Positions 8,752-17,354 of a DNA stretch of 64,000 bases are shown one piece after another. The stretch's first letter is position 1, and each line of letters starts with the position of its first letter. The translations under genes and the position numbers were made by a program. This DNA is from a candidate division WOR-3 bacterium (GTDB lineage Bacteria > Hydrothermota > Tepidihabitantia > Tepidihabitantales > Tepidihabitantaceae), in the NCBI GenBank assembly GCA_013177935.1, contig JABLXZ010000001.1:99794-163793 (forward strand), read 5' to 3'. The notes beneath the pieces are model-generated. The model did not search any database. It saw only the letters and a list, made by a program, of their open reading frames with translations, and was not told the origin of the DNA.

Positions 8752-9609
8752 ATGAGAAAAAACTTGCTGGGATTGGTGATGCTGGGTATCTTAATTATCG
8801 GAAGTGGTACTATCAGGGCGAATTTGCTGGAAAATGGCGATTTCTCATCCTGGGTAAGTCCGACTCAGCCGGACGGTTGGATTGTTGAAGACAGTACCAA
8901 GGCAAAAATCGAGCGGTGTGCTGATACGATACATTCGGCACCTTACGCCTGCCGGATAACAAGGTTGGTGACCGGAACCGGAAACAATTACGGCTTAAAG
9001 CAGTTCATTCCAGTAACCCCGGGCACTATTTACACCCTGAGTGCCTGGTATTTTGATGATGATGTCAACGCCCGGGGCGGAATTGTGATTACTTGGTGTC
9101 GGGAAGATTCAAGTGCAATTAACAGCACAACGGTAGCATATACCGATTCTGCAATTCACACCTGGCAGCGTTTGGTTAAGACCGATACCGCTCCCGACAG
9201 CGCTGTTTTAGCCAAATGCTTGCTACGGGTGTACGGATTTACCGGGAGTCCGGCCGGTGGTGTGGTATATGTTGATGATGTGGAGTTTGACCAGGGTTCT
9301 GGGGCGGTTTCGGAAGAGGGTACGAGTGGTCAGCGCGGTGCATTACTTAATACTCTTCCGATGGGAAACGAAAAGGTCGAAATTAAGTTGACTATCGATA
9401 GAACAGTAAATGGCAGGTTAAATGTCTACAATTTGATTGGGCTTAAGTGTAGCGAAGTGTGGCGCGGTAGACTTGTTTCCGGTAGTTATAACTTCTACTG
9501 GGATGGCAGGGACGAAAATGGGAGACGGCTACCTCAGGGGGTTTACTTTGTTGTACTGGAAGGGGATGCTGTAAAAGCGCAAACGCGGAAATTTATTCTA
9601 AATCGGTAA
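8752..9609 (+). CDS. Secreted carbohydrate-binding-like protein with FlgD-type C-terminal domain
   Basis: The 285-residue protein has a signal peptide (MRKNLLGLVMLGILIIGSGTIRA) and then a jelly-roll domain starting NLLENGDFSSW and ending VVYVDDVEFDQ near residue 190, the pattern of CBM4/9/22-like modules. The last 80 residues are FlgD-like / type A sorting style, with LNVYNLIGLK, YNFYWDGRDENGR and GVYFVVLEG. ATG 8752 with AGGAGGAGG upstream is preferred over an earlier in-frame ATG at 8719. No substrate can be named. The C-terminal domain suggests delivery to the cell surface. Confidence 0.8.
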   Translation: MRKNLLGLVMLGILIIGSGTIRANLLENGDFSSWVSPTQPDGWIVEDSTKAKIERCADTIHSAPYACRITRLVTGTGNNYGLKQFIPVTPGTIYTLSAWYFDDDVNARGGIVITWCREDSSAINSTTVAYTDSAIHTWQRLVKTDTAPDSAVLAKCLLRVYGFTGSPAGGVVYVDDVEFDQGSGAVSEEGTSGQRGALLNTLPMGNEKVEIKLTIDRTVNGRLNVYNLIGLKCSEVWRGRLVSGSYNFYWDGRDENGRRLPQGVYFVVLEGDAVKAQTRKFILNR

Positions 9610-9650
9610 GGGAGTTAAGGAAGTTGAATAAAGGAGTTTTAGACCAACGG

Positions 9651-9686
9651 GGCGGAAGAGAGCTGGAAACTTTTCCGCCAGTTTTA
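9651..9686 (+). terminator. Candidate intrinsic terminator
   Basis: GGCGGAA (9651-9657) pairs with TTCCGCC (9673-9679), followed by AGTTTTAAAG. It lies between the L21 / secreted-protein unit and the HTH gene. The T-run is short, so termination may be partial. Confidence 0.4.
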
Positions 9687-9720
9687 AAGTTAAGAAACCA
9701 GAAAGAGAGGGTGAGAAAAT

Positions 9721-10074
9721 ATGAAGGCTAAAAAGGAGAAAGGTATGGCACTCACTGCAATCCAAAAGATCGAAAAACTGGGTAAAAAGGTTGCCAGTAT
9801 GACCCAGGCGGAACTCGCTCGGGCGGTCGGTGTTTCTCGAGAGCGAATCCGTCAACTTGTGCCACGGATGAAGATTAAACCTGGTCGTCGGGTTGTTGCC
9901 TGGCACCGCACGATATCCAAAGCGCAGCGCGCGGCGATGGTTAAGATGCATGAAGCCGGTGCTTCCTTAAATGCAATTGCTAAAAAATACGGTGTCAGCG
10001 AGTATCATGTGCGGGAAGTCATCCGACTGGCACGGGGTGAAGCTAAGGGCAAGAAGTCTTCGGGGCGCAAGTAA
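9721..10074 (+). CDS. Small basic protein with two helix-turn-helix segments
   Basis: The 117-residue, Lys/Arg-rich protein has a first HTH around residues 34-56 (TQAELARAVGVSRERIRQLV), resembling sigma-70 region 4 or KorB-like helices. A second lies around residues 80-108 (GASLNAIAKKYGVSEYHVREV), resembling recombinase-type HTH. The C-terminus is a basic tail. ATG 9721 follows GAGAGGGTGAG; an alternative ATG at 9745 sits behind AGGAGAAAGG and would remove eight residues. It is likely a DNA-binding regulator or nucleoid-associated protein, but no target is evident. Confidence 0.75.
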   Translation: MKAKKEKGMALTAIQKIEKLGKKVASMTQAELARAVGVSRERIRQLVPRMKIKPGRRVVAWHRTISKAQRAAMVKMHEAGASLNAIAKKYGVSEYHVREVIRLARGEAKGKKSSGRK

Positions 10075-10111
10075 AGTACAGAGATAAGCAGAGGAACTCT
10101 TTAAAAATTAA

Positions 10112-10185
10112 TGGGCGATACCCGAATCGAACGGGTGACCTCTGGTATGTGAGACCAGCGCTCTAACCAGCTGAGCTAATCGCCC
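10112..10185 (-). tRNA. tRNA-Val (anticodon CAC)
   Basis: On the minus strand the cloverleaf has acceptor GGGCGAT/ATCGCCC, a D arm with AGCTCAGCTGGTTAGAGC, and anticodon stem CTGGT/ACCAG around the loop CTCACAT. The T arm is ACCCG/CGGGT with loop TTCGAAT, and the discriminator base is A. Anticodon CAC reads GTG. CCA is not encoded. It is a single gene with its own promoter. Confidence 0.94.
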
Positions 10186-10198
10186 TAAATCTGTTTGT

Positions 10199-10226
10199 AG
10201 TTTAACGAACTCTATATCGTAGTCAA
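10199..10226 (-). promoter_or_regulatory. Promoter of tRNA-Val
   Basis: Minus strand TTGACT (10226-10221), 16-base spacer, TAAACT (10204-10199). The start near 10192 leaves a 5' leader of about seven bases before the tRNA. Confidence 0.6.
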
Positions 10227-10362
10227 GTTTTAAATAAACGAAATCTCACGGGTAGAAGGCCCGGTTTACCCATACCCAAATGGACGGTTGTATCGTAGAT
10301 AATCTCAGTTTAATAACCATTTCAGTTGCCAACTATTTTCGCCAAACTTAGCAGGATCTGAA

Positions 10363-12309
10363 TTAAATCGTTGACTGGATTGAGATATTTTTGAGCATAG
10401 CGGTTGTGGTTTGAATTCCTTTTTCGTCTTTTATTCTCTGATAGATTCTCAGTGCTTGTTCAAGATTGGATTGTGCTTCATTGGGTTGGGATATGGCAAG
10501 AAACTCTCCCAGTTTTACAAGACAGTCGGCTTCGCCCTGCGGGTCGTTGAGAAGGCGAAAAAGTTCTAACGCTTGAAGGAGGTACTGTTTTGCACCGGAC
10601 CCATCGTTGAGGGAATAAAAGACATCGGCTAAAGCACGGCGGATGTTTGCTTCGCGCCGATTGTCGTGCAACTGGCGATTCAAATTTAACGCCTCTTCCA
10701 GGCGTTCCTTAGCCTGTGCCGGTTGATTTTGTTTATGTAGTACCAGGCCGATGTGGTAAAGGTCATCAATTGTTGCCGAACGGTTCATTAGACTCTGGTG
10801 TCTACTTAAGGCGTCGCTAAAATCTTTTAACGCCTCCTGCCAGTTTCCTTCCAGGAATTTAATTAAACCCTGCTCGGCAATAGCATCAGCAAGGGTCGCC
10901 TTGTCTCCGGAGCGGTGGGTTAACTCAATGAGTTGTTCGAGCGCGGCACGGGCTTTTTTCCTGTCTCCTGAGATTCGGTAAGCACGGCAGAGTTCAAGAA
11001 GTGCCTTTATCTCGTGCCGGATGTCGGCGCTGCGCCGGCTTAATTCCCGGGCTTCTTCAAGTTGAACGATTCCTTGGGACGGTTCATTTTGCAGAACCCA
11101 GAGACGACCGGAGAGGATAAGGTCGCCCGCCAGTTCTTTTTCCCGGTTCGGTTCGCGGTCGAGCATTATCGCTTCATCGATAAGCGCTCGAGCGCGTTGA
11201 TAATTTTGGTGCATAATACAGTTGACGGCAAGCCCGATGAGATTGCGACTGATGAGTTTACGGTCGTTGACTTTTCGGGCAAAACTGAGCCCCTGTTCAA
11301 AAAATTCCCGGGCGATGTCAATGGAATCGGTATGCTCATGAGTCAAACCCAGTTCGTAGAGGGTCCGTGCCTGGCCGCGCAGGTAATTGAGGTCACGGTA
11401 AATTTGCAACGCCCGGTCAAGGGCATCGATGGCACGTTTGTAGTCCTGTTGTGCACGATGGATTGTGCCGATGGCGGTGAGATGCTCGGCTTCACCCAGT
11501 CGGTTGCGAAACTGGCGTGACATATGCAAGCCATCTTCGTAGGCAGCCCGCGCCCGGTCCAGTTCACCCCGGGTGAAAAGTAGGTCACCGATTGCGGTAT
11601 ACTGCGCCACCGCAGCCCGGTGGTCACCGATACTTTCCAGTAAGCGAAGGGCGGTGCGGTGGTGTTCAAGTGCTGCTTCAATTTGGTTTTTTTGTGCTAA
11701 GATTTCCGCAAGGTTGATAAGGGCGCGCGCTTCCCAATCAGCATATTTTATCAAACGGCTGAGGCGAATTGTCTCTTTTAACAATGTCTGAGCTTTTGAC
11801 AGGTCATTTTTTTCCCGGGCGATTCGGGCAGCGAGAAAACAGGCCGCAGCGGTTGCGCTAATTGAGCCGAGTTTGCGGGCGATGTTGAGTGCCTGGATAA
11901 ACTCCTGTTCGGCAAGTTCGAGTTTCCGGTTAAAAAACTGGCAACCACCACAGAGTAGATGAAGGGCAACAAGTTCGGTTCCTGCTGCTTCCTTTTTTGC
12001 TTCTTCCCAGCGATTTAGGGCTTTATCCCATACCCTGCGCTCTGCCATTTTCATACCGGCTTCGAAAAGACGGGCGACTTCTGCTTTATTTGTGTGAGTC
12101 AGACCGTCAATATAAACGATGCCGAGGCGGCGACCAAATTGATTAAGGCGGGTGTAGTAATTACGGAAGGCGGTTCGTTCAATCAAAGACAACTCTTGTT
12201 CAAGGAGGAGGAGTTTGTGGCGCAGGCGGGTTTGTTTCCTCACTAACAGTAGAATTACGCCAGCGGCGGTAATGACCAGCATGGTTAAAACAAATAAAAC
12301 AATTTCCAT
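10363..12309 (-). CDS. Membrane-anchored tetratricopeptide repeat protein
   Basis: The 648-residue protein has one N-terminal membrane segment (about residues 3-23), then a basic, coiled-coil-like stretch (LRHKLLLLEQELSLIERTA) to about residue 50. After that there are TPR-type helical repeats to the C-terminus. Repeats of the form A-x-x-x-L/Y-x-x-AL-x-x-x-x-x-G recur at 40-residue spacing (for example near DKALNRWEEA, KRAIDALDRALQIY and WQEALKDFSDALSRH). It is probably a protein-interaction scaffold facing the cytoplasm. The promoter at 12316-12343 would start transcription at or next to the ATG, so the message may be leaderless. No partner gene adjoins it. Confidence 0.85.
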   Translation of the reverse strand: MEIVLFVLTMLVITAAGVILLLVRKQTRLRHKLLLLEQELSLIERTAFRNYYTRLNQFGRRLGIVYIDGLTHTNKAEVARLFEAGMKMAERRVWDKALNRWEEAKKEAAGTELVALHLLCGGCQFFNRKLELAEQEFIQALNIARKLGSISATAAACFLAARIAREKNDLSKAQTLLKETIRLSRLIKYADWEARALINLAEILAQKNQIEAALEHHRTALRLLESIGDHRAAVAQYTAIGDLLFTRGELDRARAAYEDGLHMSRQFRNRLGEAEHLTAIGTIHRAQQDYKRAIDALDRALQIYRDLNYLRGQARTLYELGLTHEHTDSIDIAREFFEQGLSFARKVNDRKLISRNLIGLAVNCIMHQNYQRARALIDEAIMLDREPNREKELAGDLILSGRLWVLQNEPSQGIVQLEEARELSRRSADIRHEIKALLELCRAYRISGDRKKARAALEQLIELTHRSGDKATLADAIAEQGLIKFLEGNWQEALKDFSDALSRHQSLMNRSATIDDLYHIGLVLHKQNQPAQAKERLEEALNLNRQLHDNRREANIRRALADVFYSLNDGSGAKQYLLQALELFRLLNDPQGEADCLVKLGEFLAISQPNEAQSNLEQALRIYQRIKDEKGIQTTTAMLKNISIQSTI

Positions 12310-12315
12310 CGGTAA

Positions 12316-12343
12316 ATGATAATGGGCAAAACTTAAATGGCAA
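12316..12343 (-). promoter_or_regulatory. Promoter of the TPR gene (leaderless candidate)
   Basis: Minus strand TTGCCA (12343-12338), 16 bases, TATCAT (12321-12316). The predicted start, about seven bases further, coincides with the A of the ATG at 12309, and no Shine-Dalgarno sequence is present. Confidence 0.55.
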
Positions 12344-12468
12344 ATGATGCCGAGCGGTTTTGAGTGTTTGTTAGCTTCTTCCCCTTGATGGTTTGTTTTG
12401 ATTGCGGCAAAAGGTTTGCTCGGGCGTGTTTAAGTTCTTGAATGGGAAGTGGAATAAGATGCCTAAAT

Positions 12469-12497
12469 TTGACAGAAGGGGATTAACCAGCGACAAT
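12469..12497 (+). promoter_or_regulatory. Possible promoter of the 12503 lipoprotein gene
   Basis: TTGACA (12469-12474), 17 bases, GACAAT (12492-12497). The -35 is perfect and the -10 weak. The start would fall at about the GTG codon (12503). Confidence 0.35.
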
Positions 12498-12502
12498 AAG
12501 GG

Positions 12503-13378
12503 GTGAAACATTGGATTATTGCGCTAACTTTGGGCTGGGCGACAGTTATAACAGGATGTCGGGGAACCGGTAAGGTTGAGCCGTTTAAGCCGGACGCGTT
12601 GCTGGAACCGATAACAGTTAAAGAGCTAAGCGAAGATGCGGTTGCAATTTGTGCCGATGGGGGGCGGTTACTTCTGTTGAGTGCTTCTGGAACGCGGGTT
12701 CTCGTAATTGACACCGGTTTCAGCCGGGTCGAGACATTACCGTTGAATATAAGGCTGGTGCCGCCAAGGGGAATTGGTGCTGACCGATATTACATTTATG
12801 TCTATGACGATAATGTTCTTTACCGTCTGGCAAAAGATAAACTAACAATGCAGGGAATTTTGAGTAATGTACGGGTTGCCGGATTGGCGGGCTATGCTCC
12901 AGGAGAGGTTCTGGTGAGTGACCGGGAGCGGCAGTTGGTGTTATTGAAGACCCTTTTTGGCGAGAGTCGGGTTTTTCTGGACAAGGTTGATTTGCCGCAA
13001 CCCGGGGCAATGGCAAATTTTCCGGACGGGGTTTTTGGTATCTTAAGCGCGTCGGACCGGCTTGTTAAGGTAAATCGGGCGGGAATTGTGGTTGGGATGG
13101 TAAAGGTTCCTTCTGGTGTTGATATACTATGTGCTGATAAGTTGGGTCGGGCGCTGGTATTAAAAAGCGGCGAACCGGTCTTGTGGCTGGGTGAGGCTGA
13201 TAAGTTAAAGGGTTATGAGTTGAGCGGGTCGGTAGCACCGCAGGGATGCGCAGTCACGGGTGGGCAATTAGTGATTCTGGATAAGGGGAACCGGTTGATT
13301 TTTTATCGTTTGCCAGCGCTTTCCGGTTTGCCCGGGAATGAGGCGGAGCAGGAAAACGGGCTGTTTCCCGGCAGATAA
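12503..13378 (+). CDS. Beta-propeller-like lipoprotein
   Basis: The 291-residue protein starts at GTG 12503 and carries a lipoprotein signal with the lipobox VITGC, so Cys19 is the probable lipid attachment site. The rest is rich in short beta-strand repeats with Asp/Gly turns (DGGRLLLLSASG, YIYVYDDNVLYRLAKDK, PGEVLVSDRERQLVLLK), suggesting a six-bladed or NHL-like propeller. It ends exactly one base before the start of the next gene, a 1066-residue barrel-like protein, so the two are almost certainly made together and may act together at the envelope. Confidence 0.75.
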   Translation: MKHWIIALTLGWATVITGCRGTGKVEPFKPDALLEPITVKELSEDAVAICADGGRLLLLSASGTRVLVIDTGFSRVETLPLNIRLVPPRGIGADRYYIYVYDDNVLYRLAKDKLTMQGILSNVRVAGLAGYAPGEVLVSDRERQLVLLKTLFGESRVFLDKVDLPQPGAMANFPDGVFGILSASDRLVKVNRAGIVVGMVKVPSGVDILCADKLGRALVLKSGEPVLWLGEADKLKGYELSGSVAPQGCAVTGGQLVILDKGNRLIFYRLPALSGLPGNEAEQENGLFPGR

Positions 13379-16300
13379 ATGCTGGGAGTTTATTTTCTAT
13401 TTCTGCAGTTAACAACTTTATCAGGCCAAGTGCCCGTGACTGACTACGGTCAAATTTCTGTTTGGCCGCTGGGCGAGCGCCTGGAACGGGTTTTTGTTGC
13501 CGATGGAATAAATGCGGTGTATCCGGTTGGGAAAGGTTTTGAAGTCGGTGAGGTGCAGGCGGTCCTAATCCTGGGCAGCGATTCGGTTTTTGTTAATTCT
13601 CGGCTTCTGCCGCGGTCAGCGTATCTGCTTAATGTCCGAGAGGGAAAAGTGATTTTTCTTGTACACCTGCCCGAGCTGGCTATCGTTCGGGTGGTGTATC
13701 GCTATTTAAGTTTTAGTGACCGCCGGACAATGCCGAAAGGGGAAGTTTTGAGAGTGCTTGAACCGGCGCGCGGGGAGACACTGATTACTGTGGCAAGGAT
13801 AGATACAATCGGTGCGGAGCCATCCGGGAACTGGACGGTTTCCGGGAGCAAGTCACTTGGATTTTCTGCGGGCAGCGTTTCCGGCGTTGGTATTGACCAG
13901 GCAACAAACCTAATTCTTTCCGGGCAGGTGGAAGATGTTTTTGTCGAGGCGGAGCTTTCTGACCAGAGTACGCCAATACCGCCCGAGGGGACAACAAGAG
14001 AACTGGAGGAGCTGGACCGGATTGCGATTGCCGTGCGAGGCCGGGGCTGGCAGGGAAATTTTGGCGATGTGGAACTGGGATTTGATGGGGGGATGTTTGG
14101 CAAGGTGGCGCGGCGGACACTTGGTGCGGTTGTTAAAGGGAGTTTAGGCAATTTTTCGGTTACCGGGGGTTATGCGAAGCCACGAGGCGAGTTTGGCTCA
14201 TTGGTGTTAAATGGCATTGATGGGGTTCAGGGTCCATATCCACTGGCACCGGATGGCAGAGCAGCCGAAATTGTGCCGGGGAGCGAGAAGGTTTATCTTG
14301 ATGGCAAGCTGCTGGTGCGGGGCTGGGATGCCGATTACACGATTGACTATTCTACCGGTGAGCTAATTTTTACCAATCGGCACTTAATTGACCACCGTTC
14401 CCGAATAGAGGCGGAGTTTCAGTTTGTCACCGGTGAGTATGAACGGAGTGGGGTTGTTGCCGGGGTTGGGTTTCAACCCGGTCCATTTGGTTTTGAATTG
14501 ACATTTTTTCAGGAGGGCGATGACCCTAACAGAACCCTGGCGCTGGAGTTGAGCGAGGAGGAGAAAAAGTTGTTGGGCGCGCTGGGTAAAGATACCAGTC
14601 GGGCGTGGTTGCCCGGTGGGAAGTTTGTCGGGGAAGGCAAAGGCGATTATGTACAGGAGGAGGGTCATTTTCGGTATGTTGGCAGCGGCAGGGGTGACTA
14701 TCAGGTGCGTTTTACCCTGAAGGGAGATTCGCTTGGTTCTTATGTGTACGACGACAGTTTACTGGCATTTCGCTATGTTGGCAGAAACCAGGGAAACTAT
14801 GTTGACAGTGTCCGGGTTGTTTTACCCAAAAGACAGGAGGTGGGTTACGGGAAGATGGTTTTTGACCTTGGCAGATTGCAAGGTGCAGTTGAGGGGGCAT
14901 TAAGCCAAAGGAGTGCGAATCTATTTGCTCAGAATGGGGCAAGTGACCAGGGTGGAGGCTTGAATCTGAATTTAGGTTGGCAGGATACAATCTGGGGAAT
15001 AGAGTATCGGCACCGGGTCGCCGGAACCGGGTTTGTTTTTCCTGGTGCTAAACCGGAGGTCGATTTTTCCTATCGCTGGGCGGGTAGCCGTCAGGAGGAA
15101 CGGAAGAAGAGCGACGAGTTTTTTGTTCGGGTCGCACCCTTAAACTGGCTGGAGTTTACCGGTGAGGCAGGCAGAATGGAGCAATTTTCAGGAAAGGAGT
15201 TGGTTCGTGTGGGCGGAAAGGGCAGGATAGGATTCTTAACCCTTGATGGGTTTAAGGTGGATGATTTTTTCCGGGTTGGTGCCACTGTTGCCCCGCGTAT
15301 TTTCTGGCTTTTTCCCCGGTCCGGCCTGGTGTTTGAGGAACAGGGCATGGGGCGCAATCGGGGTTGGGAAATTGGAGTTGACCTGAAGCCAGGGGAAAGG
15401 TTTTTTGGTGGCGCGGGTTTTCAACTGGTTTACTTCGACGAGAAAGACACCTTAATGTCCCGTTGGCTCGGTAGTGGGGAAAGCCGATTGCTAAACCTGA
15501 ACTGGGATTGGTCGTTAATGGAACGGCTGAAGTTTGAAGGGGTTGGGGGTTATCAGATGCGTTTTTACTACGACTCGACTAATTCGAACTGGAGTCGGAT
15601 TTTTGGTACGGTGAACACCGTCTGGAATCCGGTTTCGGGAGTGAGATTGGCAACCGATTTAAGTCAATCTTTTCGTCAGGTGCAGTTACGCGATGAACAG
15701 TTCCGCTATGTTGGACCGGGTCAGGGGCAGTATGTACGCGACTCAATTACTGGTGGTTATCTGCCTTCACCGGATGGAGATTACGAGCGAGTTGTGGTCT
15801 TTCTCGGCAGGTTTGCCGCAGCGCAGGAATTGGGGTGGAACGGGATGGTCGAGTTCAGTCGTTATGAGCCGCTAAACCTTTCCCTTTCTTTTACCCGCAA
15901 CTGGACCCGCTCGGATACCGGTCTGTTGAGTGAACTTTTTCGGACCGACCTGCGTGCCGAACTGAATTCTTTCGTACCGGTTTTTAGCCCGAGTGCGGGT
16001 TTTTCTATTGACCGCAGTCAGGACCGAACCCTTACCTTTACAGGAAGAGGGGTGACTAATTATCGGGTGTTTCTTGAGATGGCAAGCGGTGCACTTAAAG
16101 AACTGGAGTTGCAGGGAAAAGTGGAGCGTGCGGAGCGAACACGGCGACTGGTTTCCGGTGAGGTTGACTATGAAGAAAAAGGATGGCGCTTTTCGTTTTC
16201 CCCGATTATTGGCAAACAGTTGCGGCTGGAGGTTATTCTGGCTTACGAACCCAAGGAGTTAAGCGAGCCGCTCGCTTACCCGGAACTGGGCAAGTTTCGA

Positions 16301-16579
16301 CTGGATGCTCTTGAAGGTTGGTTAGCAAGGAGCAGTTCATTTGCTTCAAAAACAAAGTTGCGGGTTAGAGCAGGGGGGACCTATCGCCGGGCGTCAGTTG
16401 AGGTCTTACCCTGGGATGTGGAGTTGAATCAGCCTTTGGGATTTGTGCCAGAGGTGGGCGTAGAACTGGAGCAGATTTTCAGCGAAATTTTCAGCGCTAC
16501 CGGGAGATACAACTACACCGACCGGCCCGGACGAACGGCAGAACACGAAGTAAGTTTTGAGTTACGGGCATTTTTTTAA
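13379..16579 (+). CDS. Large outer-membrane / surface protein with repeated YVGxGxGxY motifs
   Basis: The 1066-residue protein starts with a hydrophobic segment (MLGVYFLFLQLTTLSGQ) acting as signal peptide. Residues 20-330 include ordered beta-rich domains (VYLDGKLLVRGWDADYTIDYSTGELIFTN near residue 305). A motif F-x-Y-V-G-x-G-x-G-x-Y recurs near residues 414, 436, 463 and 774. The C-terminal half alternates aromatic and polar residues in short strands and ends in EHEVSFELRAFF, with a terminal Phe as in many outer-membrane barrels. It follows the lipoprotein at 12503 without spacing. Localisation to the outer membrane is inferred; its function is unknown. Confidence 0.7.
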   Translation: MLGVYFLFLQLTTLSGQVPVTDYGQISVWPLGERLERVFVADGINAVYPVGKGFEVGEVQAVLILGSDSVFVNSRLLPRSAYLLNVREGKVIFLVHLPELAIVRVVYRYLSFSDRRTMPKGEVLRVLEPARGETLITVARIDTIGAEPSGNWTVSGSKSLGFSAGSVSGVGIDQATNLILSGQVEDVFVEAELSDQSTPIPPEGTTRELEELDRIAIAVRGRGWQGNFGDVELGFDGGMFGKVARRTLGAVVKGSLGNFSVTGGYAKPRGEFGSLVLNGIDGVQGPYPLAPDGRAAEIVPGSEKVYLDGKLLVRGWDADYTIDYSTGELIFTNRHLIDHRSRIEAEFQFVTGEYERSGVVAGVGFQPGPFGFELTFFQEGDDPNRTLALELSEEEKKLLGALGKDTSRAWLPGGKFVGEGKGDYVQEEGHFRYVGSGRGDYQVRFTLKGDSLGSYVYDDSLLAFRYVGRNQGNYVDSVRVVLPKRQEVGYGKMVFDLGRLQGAVEGALSQRSANLFAQNGASDQGGGLNLNLGWQDTIWGIEYRHRVAGTGFVFPGAKPEVDFSYRWAGSRQEERKKSDEFFVRVAPLNWLEFTGEAGRMEQFSGKELVRVGGKGRIGFLTLDGFKVDDFFRVGATVAPRIFWLFPRSGLVFEEQGMGRNRGWEIGVDLKPGERFFGGAGFQLVYFDEKDTLMSRWLGSGESRLLNLNWDWSLMERLKFEGVGGYQMRFYYDSTNSNWSRIFGTVNTVWNPVSGVRLATDLSQSFRQVQLRDEQFRYVGPGQGQYVRDSITGGYLPSPDGDYERVVVFLGRFAAAQELGWNGMVEFSRYEPLNLSLSFTRNWTRSDTGLLSELFRTDLRAELNSFVPVFSPSAGFSIDRSQDRTLTFTGRGVTNYRVFLEMASGALKELELQGKVERAERTRRLVSGEVDYEEKGWRFSFSPIIGKQLRLEVILAYEPKELSEPLAYPELGKFRLDALEGWLARSSSFASKTKLRVRAGGTYRRASVEVLPWDVELNQPLGFVPEVGVELEQIFSEIFSATGRYNYTDRPGRTAEHEVSFELRAFF

Positions 16580-16602
16580 TCGGTGACCAAATCAGTTTTT
16601 GC

Positions 16603-16632
16603 TTGACAGGAGGCGGGGTTTTGGTGTATTGT
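16603..16632 (+). promoter_or_regulatory. Possible promoter upstream of the 16739 gene
   Basis: TTGACA (16603-16608), 18 bases, TATTGT (16627-16632). The -35 is perfect but the spacer is longer than in the other candidates of the window. It would give a leader of about 100 bases. Confidence 0.35.
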
Positions 16633-16738
16633 TTTGTGCGGAGTTTATCAGGATGCACATCCATTTTTTGAGGAATAAGCATCAAAAAAGGTTTAAATCG
16701 GAAGAGTTCCGCATACCCGGCAAACCAAGGAGGGTGCT

Positions 16739-17320
16739 ATGATGTCTTCAAGCCGGTCAGGTGCTCCGAGAATGGGTCCACCGCGGCGCGGCGCCAAAAA
16801 ATCCAGTTCATTTCAGATGATGTTGTTTCTGGTTGTGGCGGTTCTGGTGGTGGTAATCATTGCTGTGGTTGCGTTTGGCGGCAAAAAGGGCGGAACCACA
16901 AAGACCGCCCGGGAAAAGAGGTCCCGAACTACGACGGTTGCAAAGACCGATGCCGGTTCGGAAACGCAGACGAGAGTCAGGAGTTCTGGCGGAAGAAGAG
17001 AACGAGAGGGCCGGCGTAGAATGACAAGAGAAGAAAGGGCAGCCCAGCGGCGAGAACGCAGGAAAAGGGAACGGGAAACGGGCCGGGTTACGGTCCGAAG
17101 TTCCCGGGGCGGTTACAGCACAAGAAGAAGCACTACGCCGGTTTTAAGAGCGATTATCGCGGAGCCGAGTGGTGGACGGGTGGCAGTGATTGGTGAACGG
17201 AAAGTTAAGGCAGGTGACCAGATTGAGGGGCGCAGGATTACCGAGGTAGGACCGGACAAGGTTAAGGTAGAGTATTTTACCAAAACCTACGAGGTAAAAC
17301 TTAATCAACCACTTTACTAA
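16739..17320 (+). CDS. Single-pass membrane protein with GspB/PilP-like C-terminal domain
   Basis: The 193-residue protein has a basic cytoplasmic N-terminus, a membrane helix at about residues 26-46 (MMLFLVVAVLVVVIIAVVAF) and a very Arg-rich linker to about residue 135. The small C-terminal domain reads RAIIAEPSGGRVAVIGERKVKAG, then GRRITEVGPDKVKVEY. That domain resembles the periplasmic piece of type II secretion / type IV pilus proteins (GspB, GspC, PilP), which contact the secretin or its partners. The similarity is by pattern only. AAGGAGGG precedes the tandem ATG codons at 16739 and 16742. No other secretion gene is adjacent. Confidence 0.65.
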   Translation: MMSSSRSGAPRMGPPRRGAKKSSSFQMMLFLVVAVLVVVIIAVVAFGGKKGGTTKTAREKRSRTTTVAKTDAGSETQTRVRSSGGRREREGRRRMTREERAAQRRERRKRERETGRVTVRSSRGGYSTRRSTTPVLRAIIAEPSGGRVAVIGERKVKAGDQIEGRRITEVGPDKVKVEYFTKTYEVKLNQPLY

Positions 17321-17354
17321 AGATAGAACAATAGTTAGATATAGCCGTTTTGTT

